7,653 bases of DNA, taken from contig NZ_JAGGQW010000068.1 of the NCBI RefSeq assembly GCF_018613065.1, positions 1 through 7,653 on the forward strand. The letters are read 5' to 3'. The notes under the pieces were generated by a model. That model was not told where the DNA came from, made no database searches, and saw only the letters and a list, made by a program, of their open reading frames with translations. This document shows positions 1-4,134 of the stretch, piece after piece. How positions within the stretch are numbered: the first letter of the stretch is position 1; every line of letters starts with the position of its first letter. The position numbers were made by a program, and so were the translations under genes. Origin of the DNA: Bacillus sp. ISL-7 (GTDB lineage Bacteria > Bacillota > Bacilli > Bacillales_B > DSM-18226).

Positions 1-2
1 GG

Positions 3-281
3 GTTAAGAATGGCGATGCAGTGCAAAACCCAGAAATACAGGAAGAAAAGAAACAAGGTAATAAACAAGTAAACAAAATGGAAAGTAATCCATCCAATAA
101 ACAAGAAAAGAAGGAATCCAATAAGTCAACTGTACAGGAAGAAAGAAAGACAGTAAAAAAGGTTACATATGAGATAGAAGAAGGGCTTCATGATGAATTA
201 AAAATAAAGGCTATTCGTGAGAAAAGAAACGTATCGGAAATCGTAAACGAGTTTATTAAAAAGGGTTTAGGGGAGGCTTAA
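3..281 (+). CDS. RHH partition-like DNA-binding protein (5' end outside window)
   Basis: The frame is open to the left edge, and the first possible start inside it (GTG at 21) has no Shine-Dalgarno sequence, so the true start probably lies upstream and this is a 3' fragment. The visible protein has a low-complexity, hydrophilic K/E/N/Q-rich linker of about 45 residues. It ends in a compact domain (VTYEIEEGLHDELKIKAI, then REKRNVSEIVNEFIKKGL) with the strand-helix-helix pattern of ribbon-helix-helix proteins: an alternating beta strand, an amphipathic helix and an NVSEIV-type second helix. RHH proteins with basic tails are common as the small centromere-binding partner next to ParA/ParM genes on Gram-positive plasmids. 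A role in partition is inferred; a ParA-like gene just upstream would support it. A plain transcriptional repressor is the alternative. A strong terminator follows, and 15-bp direct repeats that could be its binding sites lie 130-200 bases downstream. Confidence 0.6.
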   Translation, partial: VKNGDAVQNPEIQEEKKQGNKQVNKMESNPSNKQEKKESNKSTVQEERKTVKKVTYEIEEGLHDELKIKAIREKRNVSEIVNEFIKKGLGEA

Positions 282-333
282 AAGCTAATACTAATAAAGC
301 CTTCTAAGATGAATAACCTTTCATTTTGGAATT

Positions 334-369
334 AAGAACCTCCACAATTCCCCGTGGAGGTTCTTTTTT
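334..369 (+). terminator. Intrinsic terminator after the RHH gene
   Basis: A perfect 10-bp stem, GAACCTCCAC (336-345) with GTGGAGGTTC (354-363), has an 8-nt loop and is followed by six T residues. Two A-T pairs extend the stem at 334-335. It would end the transcript of the RHH gene. Confidence 0.92.
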
Positions 370-727
370 ATTTTGATTATGTGAGCCCTGGGAGAACGAA
401 AAAATAGTTTTCCAACGCAGTAGACCACGGATGAATAAAGACTTTTCCGACGCAGTATAAAGAGGGTTTTCGGACGCAGTAAAAAGGGATTCAAATCTGA
501 AAAAACACCTGAGTTTTTTTAGTTAGTAAGTAAAAAGGCACGCATGTTTAAACGCTCATAAAGGGGTGAATTTGCGTATTTTTAATTCGCCCTTAGTTTT
601 ATTCGCCTAAAAAAAATAAACCACCTTAAAAAAGTCGTTAGAGTCCTTAGAATCAATTTTTCAAAAAAAGTGATAGAAAAAACTGCGGTTTTAAATGAGG
701 TTTTTTATTTAACCAAGTCCAGTCCAT
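370..727. other. Gene-free A+T-rich region, possible centromere or origin
   Basis: I see no credible gene here on either strand; only a 9-codon and a 12-codon frame are open, and neither is convincing. It contains the three 15-bp repeats annotated separately and many A- and T-runs. A stem-loop at 562-594 pairs AGGGGTGAATT with AATTCGCCCTT through two G-T wobbles, and a second small AAAAC/GTTTT hairpin lies near 680-696. The combination of short direct repeats and A+T-rich DNA next to a partition-like gene is what a plasmid centromere or origin looks like, but the sequence alone does not decide between them. Confidence 0.4.
408..481 (+). repeat. Three 15-bp direct repeats TTTTCCGACGCAGTA
   Basis: Copies are at 408-422 (TTTTCCAACGCAGTA), 443-457 (TTTTCCGACGCAGTA) and 467-481 (TTTTCGGACGCAGTA), with one mismatch each for the outer copies. 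Start-to-start distances are 35 and 24 bp, which differ by 11 bp, about one helical turn, so the copies would face the same side of the DNA. A fourth, shorter match (CCTACGCAGTA, 1650-1660) lies upstream of the capsid cluster. The likely role is a protein-binding array: a centromere for the adjacent RHH protein, or iterons. Confidence 0.75.
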
Positions 728-758
728 AAAAAAAGAGGAGCTGCACTCCTCATTTTTT
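728..758 (-). terminator. Bidirectional terminator ending the recombinase operon
   Basis: The stem GAGGAG (735-740) pairs with CTCCTC (746-751) around loop CTGCA. A run of A at 728-734 gives a T-tract on the minus strand, and T at 753-758 gives one on the plus strand. On the minus strand the hairpin overlaps the stop codon (752-750) of the 56-aa gene. Confidence 0.85.
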
Positions 759-920
759 CATCGCCTCTAAAATCCCTTTAAAGTTATTAAAGGTGTCCAT
801 ATCCCAACAGACTAGCCAATTAAGAAAAGCCTCCTCCTCGCCTGTTAAAGCTCTTCCTGTACCCTCTTTAATAATCTTTTCGAGTTCTTTATATTTCTGT
901 TCATCCGATAACATCGCCAT
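750..920 (-). CDS. Small 56-aa protein coupled to the recombinase
   Basis: I do not recognise a family. The 56-aa product starts MAMLSDEQKYKELEKI, is acidic and probably all helical, and has a central LTGEEEAFLNWLVCWDMD stretch that places W and hydrophobic residues in an amphipathic helix. Coding is supported by a strong ribosome binding site, AGGAGG, nine bases before ATG. That site overlaps the stop codon of the recombinase gene (13-base gap), so translation is probably coupled. The stop codon sits in the operon terminator. A second ATG two codons in is less well spaced. A gene of this size co-transcribed with a tyrosine recombinase could encode a recombination directionality factor or other accessory factor, but most excisionases are basic winged-helix proteins and this one is not obviously so. 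The function stays open. Confidence 0.75.
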   Translation of the reverse strand: MAMLSDEQKYKELEKIIKEGTGRALTGEEEAFLNWLVCWDMDTFNNFKGILEAMKK

Positions 921-933
921 GATTTTTCCCCTC

Positions 934-1509
934 CTATAAATTAAAGCCTAATAGCTTATCTTCGATTTCCTCTGCCGTAATCCCGATATAGTCTAAAGTA
1001 ACACGAGGGTGTGAGTGATTTAGGATATCTTGGAGGCTCGCAACGTCTTTATATTGCTTATAAAACCAATAACCGAAGGTCTTTCTTAAAGTATGAGTAC
1101 CGATTGCTTCTACTCCGGCAAATTCAGAGGCTTTATTTAACTGCCTGTACGCTTGAATTCTACTTATAGGCTTATCCCCTTTACGGCTTGGAAAAAGCCA
1201 TTCTGTGCCCTCCAGTGTCTCTATATAAGTATTTAATTCCTCATATAAGCCATTAACTAAAACCTTTCGAGGCTTATCCGTTTTTCCCTCTTTTACATTA
1301 AAGGATTTTTTCCCCTTTACCTCTTCGATTTTTAATTTCAGTAAGTCGCTTATCCTTAATCCTGTATTAATGCCTAAGCAGAAAAGAATATAATCCCTCT
1401 CGGAACAATGCCTTTTTAAGGCCCACTTCATATCTTCGATTCCTTCTAATGTTCTAATAGGTTGCACGTCCTTTATCTCGTCTTTTTTATTTTGTTTAGT
1501 CTTTACCAT
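934..1509 (-). CDS. Tyrosine recombinase, catalytic domain only
   Basis: The 191-aa protein carries the tyrosine recombinase/phage integrase catalytic set: Arg52 in NTGLRISDLL, a candidate beta-hairpin Lys (76 or 79, EGKTDKPRK), His139-x-x-Arg142 in HTLRKTFGY, His165 in ILNHSHPRVT and the nucleophile Tyr174 in TLDYIG. Its length leaves almost no room for the N-terminal SAM-like core-binding domain of XerC/XerD or full integrases. It resembles in size the short FimB/FimE-type enzymes and the small integrase-like proteins of Bacillus plasmids and phages. I chose the ATG at 1509 because AAGGGGAG lies nine bases upstream. The frame remains open to 1644, but the extra 45 residues are hydrophobic and Cys/Phe-rich, lack a ribosome site and run through the repeat region, so they are probably untranslated. 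It likely acts on the 28-bp site just upstream (1603-1630), for integration, dimer resolution or inversion. Confidence in the enzyme class is high, in the substrate moderate. Confidence 0.94.
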   Translation of the reverse strand: MVKTKQNKKDEIKDVQPIRTLEGIEDMKWALKRHCSERDYILFCLGINTGLRISDLLKLKIEEVKGKKSFNVKEGKTDKPRKVLVNGLYEELNTYIETLEGTEWLFPSRKGDKPISRIQAYRQLNKASEFAGVEAIGTHTLRKTFGYWFYKQYKDVASLQDILNHSHPRVTLDYIGITAEEIEDKLLGFNL

Positions 1510-1528
1510 CCCTGTATTCTCCCCTTTT

Positions 1529-1540
1529 TGAATGTAACAT
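1529..1540 (-). repeat. Accessory repeat ATGTTACATTCA
   Basis: Read on the minus strand this is ATGTTACATTCA followed by AAAA. It repeats the outer part of the adjacent 28-bp site (GTTACATTCA) in direct orientation, 71 bp away. The same arrangement with the same 71-bp spacing is seen at 6636-6716. It sits just upstream of the recombinase ribosome binding site, so a bound protein could also affect recombinase expression. Confidence 0.6.
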
Positions 1541-1578
1541 CTTTCTCTATTTCCTATCATAAAGTGACAAAACCAAAA

Positions 1579-1608
1579 AGTATAGTGTTTATGCGAAAAT
1601 GAATGTAA
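1579..1608 (-). promoter_or_regulatory. Weak candidate promoter of the recombinase
   Basis: On the minus strand TATACT (1584-1579) is a good -10 element. At 18 bp spacing the -35 would be TTACAT (1608-1603), a poor match that lies inside one arm of the 28-bp site. If real, occupancy of the site would repress the recombinase. TATGAT, a little closer to the gene, is an alternative -10. Low confidence. Confidence 0.22.
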
Positions 1609-1630
1609 CAAAAGATATAAAATGTTACAT
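1603..1630. repeat. 28-bp dif-like recombination site 1
   Basis: Two 11-bp inverted arms, ATGTAACAAAA (1603-1613) and AAATGTTACAT (1620-1630), flank a 6-bp centre GATATA. The 11-6-11 layout and length are those of Xer/dif and pdif sites, although the arm sequences are not those of the B. subtilis dif site. It lies next to the recombinase gene. Both arms recur without a single change, inverted, at 3844-3871, with a different centre. The function as a crossover site is inferred from geometry; a dimeric regulator's operator is the alternative. Confidence 0.65.
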
Positions 1631-1637
1631 AAGGTCA

Positions 1638-1744
1638 ACCGCACCGACTCCTACGCAGTACGCATTTTTAGAGAGGCTTCGCCGTGCGGTCTGCCTTTTT
1701 TCCTCTTAGGGAGGATATATAAAAATAGTTTACTACCCTAAGAG
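1638..1744. other. Two nested-loop inverted repeats upstream of the capsid cluster
   Basis: ACCGCAC (1638-1644) and GTGCGGT (1684-1690) form a 7-bp inverted repeat, followed five bases later by T6 (1696-1701). The pair encloses CCTACGCAGTA and the small hairpin GGCTTCGCC (1675-1683). Next comes a perfect 9-bp inverted repeat, CTCTTAGGG (1703-1711) and CCCTAAGAG (1736-1744), around a 24-nt A+T-rich interior containing TATATAAAAATAG. The first may act as a terminator-like structure. The second could be an operator enclosing a promoter or a second recombinase-type site. Confidence 0.5.
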
Positions 1745-1795
1745 TACCAACGGTTTAGAGGCTGAATCCACGGTGCATATTAGGAACAAAATAAA

Positions 1796-1813
1796 CCGAT
1801 TCGAGCCGATTCG
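1796..1813 (+). promoter_or_regulatory. Tandem CCGATTCG direct repeats, candidate operator
   Basis: Two exact copies of CCGATTCG lie at 1796-1803 and 1806-1813, 10 bp apart (one helical turn), with a partial third (CTCGATTT) at 1819-1826. They sit 28 bases before the start of an RHH-domain gene. RHH repressors typically bind short repeats spaced by about one turn near their own start, so autoregulation is plausible but unproven. Confidence 0.4.
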
Positions 1814-1840
1814 TTCACTCGATTTAAGGAGTAGTCATTT

Positions 1841-2368
1841 ATGAAAAACGTAACAGTAGCTTTTAAGACCTCACCGCAGATTGCACAGTTGATAGAGGCA
1901 GAAAGCCTAAAACAGGGCTATAGGAATAAGTCCGAGTTTTTGACTAATGCGATTATGGATAGTTTAGCGGGATTAGAAGCTACGAGGCATAAGGACACGA
2001 TATCGGACTTCTTGGATATTATTTCGCCGAGCATAGCCTCACGGATTAATGATAAAGACCGTGTAAACGACCTTATTAACGATTTAAAAGTCCTTCAAAG
2101 GGTTTATATCAAAGAACGGTTAACTCCTCATATGAGGTTACAGAAACACCTCACAGATACCGCCGTGCAGTCTTTCCTAGAGGGTGACAGTATTGTCGAG
2201 CAAACAGGAATAGATGGCTTTATCGTTAATTCTTGCCTACAAGCCATTTACGACAAGATGGCTTCAAGGGGCATTATCTCTTTCGAGGAATGGGAGGAAG
2301 CGACTCAGCATTATTCCATGTACATGGAACACGGCGAGGGGCTACAACTACTAAAACAAACGGAGTGA
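1841..2368 (+). CDS. RHH-domain protein in operon with the capsid gene
   Basis: The 175-aa protein starts with MKNVTVAFKTSPQIAQLI, then EAESLKQGYRNKSEFLTNAI. A short strand is followed by two helices with GYRNKSEFL at the second helix, matching the ribbon-helix-helix fold (residues about 3-45) of dimeric DNA-binding proteins. The rest (50-175) is predicted mostly helical, with a basic segment (YIKERLTPHMRLQKHL) and an acidic C-terminus; I do not recognise it. TAAGGAG nine bases before ATG gives a good ribosome site. The stop codon is seven bases before the capsid gene, whose ribosome site overlaps it, so the two are almost certainly co-transcribed and probably coupled. Possible roles are repressor of the capsid cluster, DNA-recognition factor that links element DNA to the capsid (a small-terminase-like role), or scaffold. 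None can be proven from sequence. Direct repeats just upstream could be its operator. Confidence 0.72.
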   Translation: MKNVTVAFKTSPQIAQLIEAESLKQGYRNKSEFLTNAIMDSLAGLEATRHKDTISDFLDIISPSIASRINDKDRVNDLINDLKVLQRVYIKERLTPHMRLQKHLTDTAVQSFLEGDSIVEQTGIDGFIVNSCLQAIYDKMASRGIISFEEWEEATQHYSMYMEHGEGLQLLKQTE

Positions 2369-2375
2369 TAGATAA

Positions 2376-3503
2376 ATGTATATGAAAAAAATGTTATTAC
2401 CTCTTAACCTTCAACTATTCGCGGGCGAAGGGGCGGGAGGATTATCCTTTCAATTTCAAGACGGAGTAAACATGACTCCAGAGCAATATATCGAGTATAA
2501 GAAAATGCAGAAAGAAGCAGAAATCAGAGGGAATCGACCAGTATTCGGAGGAGGATCAACAGGAGTAACGAAAACGGCTGGGCAGATTTTCGTTACTTCG
2601 GAGGCTTATCAGAACTTCATCAAAAATGGTCAAAACCATTCCGATAACGTAGAAATCCCTTCTTTTAGAAAAGAATTAGTGACCTCAACAGGCACGAATG
2701 GATTAATGGGAGCGAATCGAATTATCGGTTTAGGCGAAGCACCAATGAATATGAGAAGCCTTCTTGCGGTTGCCCCTACTACTAATAATGCGGTGGATTA
2801 TATCCGTGAGGTCGGCTTTACGAATGCCTCTGCGGTTGCCCCTGAGGGAACGCTTAAAGCGGAATCTAGTATTACTTTCGAGTCTGAGACAGCCCTTGTC
2901 CGTACTCTCGCCCATTGGCTTCCTGTGACTCGTCAAGTAGTAGCGGATATCCCTCAAATGCAAAATCATATCGACTTACGGCTTATGTACGGTCTCAGCG
3001 TGACGGAGGAAAGTCAAATCCTTTATGGAAGCGGTATAGGGGATAATTTAGAGGGCTTAATGGTCGTGGCCAATACTCAGACCTACACCGCACCGGCGGG
3101 AGAAACGAAGACCGATGCTATCCGTAGGGCTTTAACACGGACTTATATTAGCGGATTCCCTCCTACTGGGGTTGTCTTAAATCCTCTTGATTGGGAAGAT
3201 ATCGAACTCCTAAAAGGTACGGACGGACACTATATCTTCTTAAACGTGAATACAGGGAATGAGACAAGACTTTTCCGTGTTCCTGTAGTCCTTTCTACCT
3301 CAATGGTAGAGGGTTCATTCTTGGCGGGGGCTTTCGGTTTAGGGGCGCAACTCTTTGACCGTGAAAGAGTAAACGTAAGGATCAGCGAACACCATGCTGA
3401 CTACTTTACTCGAAATCAATTAGCGGTTTTATGTGAGGAACGGATTGCCCTTGCTATCTATCGTCCAGAGGCTTTTGTAAAAGGCACGTTTGCTACCGCT
3501 TAA
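2376..3503 (+). CDS. HK97-fold phage major capsid protein
   Basis: The 375-aa product has the hallmarks of the HK97-family phage major capsid protein. The N-terminal LLPLNLQLFA (residues 7-16) is a phrase seen at the start of many Firmicutes phage capsid proteins. A flexible Gly-rich N-arm runs to about residue 70. The capsid fold then follows with ALVRTLAHWLPVTRQVVADI, a spine-helix region ending ILYGSGIGDNLEGLM, PTGVVLNPLDWEDIELLKGT, the P-domain/A-loop segment RLFRVPVVLSTSMVEGSFL, then FGLGAQLFDRERVNVRISEH and a C-terminal AIYRPEAFVKGTF. Length is close to HK97 gp5 (385 aa), but the N-arm seems shorter than a full 100-residue delta domain. The start is the first of two near ATGs, ten bases after GGAG; the second, two codons on, is less well placed. 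It should assemble into an icosahedral shell. No portal, protease, terminase or tail gene is in the window, which is unusual. Confidence 0.94.
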   Translation: MYMKKMLLPLNLQLFAGEGAGGLSFQFQDGVNMTPEQYIEYKKMQKEAEIRGNRPVFGGGSTGVTKTAGQIFVTSEAYQNFIKNGQNHSDNVEIPSFRKELVTSTGTNGLMGANRIIGLGEAPMNMRSLLAVAPTTNNAVDYIREVGFTNASAVAPEGTLKAESSITFESETALVRTLAHWLPVTRQVVADIPQMQNHIDLRLMYGLSVTEESQILYGSGIGDNLEGLMVVANTQTYTAPAGETKTDAIRRALTRTYISGFPPTGVVLNPLDWEDIELLKGTDGHYIFLNVNTGNETRLFRVPVVLSTSMVEGSFLAGAFGLGAQLFDRERVNVRISEHHADYFTRNQLAVLCEERIALAIYRPEAFVKGTFATA

Positions 3504-3506
3504 AAT

Positions 3507-3539
3507 GAGGGAGCAGCTAAACAAGTTTATTCTGAAAGT
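3507..3539 (+). repeat. Diverged copy of a segment internal to the replication gene
   Basis: Bases 3507-3528 match 4545-4566 at 21 of 22 positions (GAGGGAGCAGC, one mismatch, AAACAAGTTT). Bases 3526-3539 match 4577-4590 at 13 of 14 (TTTATTCT, mismatch, AAAGT). The copy is therefore explained by the downstream segment with about 13 bases removed between short T-runs. It sits between the capsid gene and the 72-aa gene. GAGGGAGCAGC occurs a third time at 5450-5460. Confidence 0.7.
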
Positions 3540-3544
3540 AGGTA

Positions 3545-3763
3545 ATGCCTTTGGTTAAAAGAGCCTATTTCCAAGGCGAAGCGGTTCAATTACAAGACTT
3601 TTTAAATCTCTTTTATGAGTCTCAAGGGATAAAAGAAGTGCCGATAATTGGAGAAGAAATAGATGTCGTTTTACGTGTAAAAGAAGAAAAGCATGAGGAA
3701 ATGTTTAAGGATTGGGCTTTAAGTTTTGGCCTAAAATGTACGATTATAGAAACGGCAAGATAG
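3545..3763 (+). CDS. Hypothetical 72-aa protein downstream of the capsid gene
   Basis: I recognise no family. The 72-aa product, MPLVKRAYFQGEAVQLQDFL onward, alternates short hydrophobic strands (EVPIIGEEIDVVLRVKEE) with helices and ends KCTIIETAR, suggesting a small soluble alpha/beta protein with no signal peptide or membrane segment. The ATG at 3545 is the only upstream start, since TAG lies two codons before it. The ribosome site is poor: AGG only two bases from ATG. Translation may be weak or coupled to the capsid gene 41 bases upstream. It shares the capsid cluster's orientation and lies inside the interval bounded by the two perfect-arm 28-bp sites, so a role with the capsid (decoration, assembly or DNA loading) is possible but purely contextual. 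The region before it is a diverged copy of replication-gene sequence, so the gene may have been joined here by rearrangement. Confidence 0.62.
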   Translation: MPLVKRAYFQGEAVQLQDFLNLFYESQGIKEVPIIGEEIDVVLRVKEEKHEEMFKDWALSFGLKCTIIETAR

Positions 3764-3768
3764 AAAAT

Positions 3769-3852
3769 ATGTTACATTCAAATACCTAAAATTTTTACGT
3801 AAAAATCCTTTTAAAAACAACCTTATATATGCGGGGTATTTGGATGTAACAT
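3769..3852. repeat. Long imperfect palindrome with 18-bp arms
   Basis: ATGTTACATTCAAATACC (3769-3786) is matched inverted by GGTATTTGGATGTAACAT (3835-3852) at 17 of 18 positions. The interior holds a perfect 16-bp palindrome, ATTTTTACGTAAAAAT (3791-3806). The right arm runs into dif-like site 2, so the left arm is the accessory repeat of that site, here inverted. As RNA it could fold after the capsid cluster, but there is no U-tract, so it is not a standard terminator. Confidence 0.7.
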
Positions 3853-3871
3853 TTCTAGTATTTTGTTACAT
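3844..3871. repeat. 28-bp dif-like recombination site 2
   Basis: The arms ATGTAACATTT (3844-3854) and TTTTGTTACAT (3861-3871) flank the centre CTAGTA. Read on the minus strand the arms are ATGTAACAAAA and AAATGTTACAT, identical to site 1 at all 22 positions, with centre TACTAG instead of GATATA. The site is thus inverted relative to site 1, and the two enclose the RHH, capsid and 72-aa genes. Conserved arms with variable 6-bp centres and alternating orientation are features of pdif sites. Confidence 0.65.
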
Positions 3872-3892
3872 ATCAGACGATTCGCTAAAGTT

Positions 3893-3923
3893 TTTACCCA
3901 AAATTCGACCAATAAGTTATAAT
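3893..3923 (+). promoter_or_regulatory. Candidate promoter of the replication gene
   Basis: A perfect -10 hexamer TATAAT (3918-3923) lies 19 bp from TTTACC (3893-3898), a weak -35 at a slightly long distance. Transcription would start near 3930, giving an approximately 200-nt leader before the replication gene with two hairpins in it. Confidence 0.4.
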
Positions 3924-3936
3924 TAGAAAAGGAAAA

Positions 3937-4043
3937 GAGCCTATAGCGGGAACTATAGACTCCTTGGTAACGTTGACCCTGTGCCGACCCATTACTCACA
4001 AAAGATAGACAAAAGGATATTTCATGTACTCTTTTAGGAGTAC
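3937..4043 (+). promoter_or_regulatory. Structured leader of the replication gene
   Basis: Two hairpins are visible. The first is GAG, mismatch, CTATAG (3937-3946) with CTATAG, mismatch, CTC (3953-3962) and loop CGGGAA. The second is a perfect GTACTC (4026-4031) with GAGTAC (4038-4043) and loop TTTTAG. Further on are AGCTAT/ATAGCT (4045-4050, 4062-4067) and a single TGTAACAT (4070-4077). Long structured leaders often carry copy-number control in plasmid rep genes; whether an antisense RNA is made cannot be told here. Confidence 0.4.
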
Positions 4044-4134
4044 AAGCTATTAAATTCAATTATAGCTATTGTAACATGATTTATTCCTTTTGCCTATCAG
4101 AAATTCGATAGCATAAAAGGAGATTCTTATTATT

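Noticed and set aside
408..481. CRISPR array
   Set aside because: Repeats are only 15 bp, spacers of 20 and 9 bp are unequal and too short, and there are no cas genes.
558..611. Possible 12-codon leader peptide from TTG after AAAGGGGTGA
   Set aside because: Too short, with a weak start and no downstream gene on the plus strand that it could regulate.
1510..1644. N-terminal extension of the recombinase by 45 residues
   Set aside because: No ribosome site, Cys/Phe-rich composition unlike a core-binding domain, and it runs through the 28-bp site; the ATG at 1509 has a well-placed AAGGGGAG.
2730..2969. 79-aa minus-strand frame inside the capsid gene
   Set aside because: It lies wholly within a confidently coding gene on the other strand and reads like antisense translation.
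3823..4059. 78-aa minus-strand frame between the capsid cluster and the replication gene
   Set aside because: It needs a TTG start without a ribosome site, has no family-like features and is composed of site 2 and the leader hairpins.
4070..4077. Single TGTAACAT near the replication gene as a fourth dif-like site
   Set aside because: No partner arm at the 28-bp spacing; at most a half-site.
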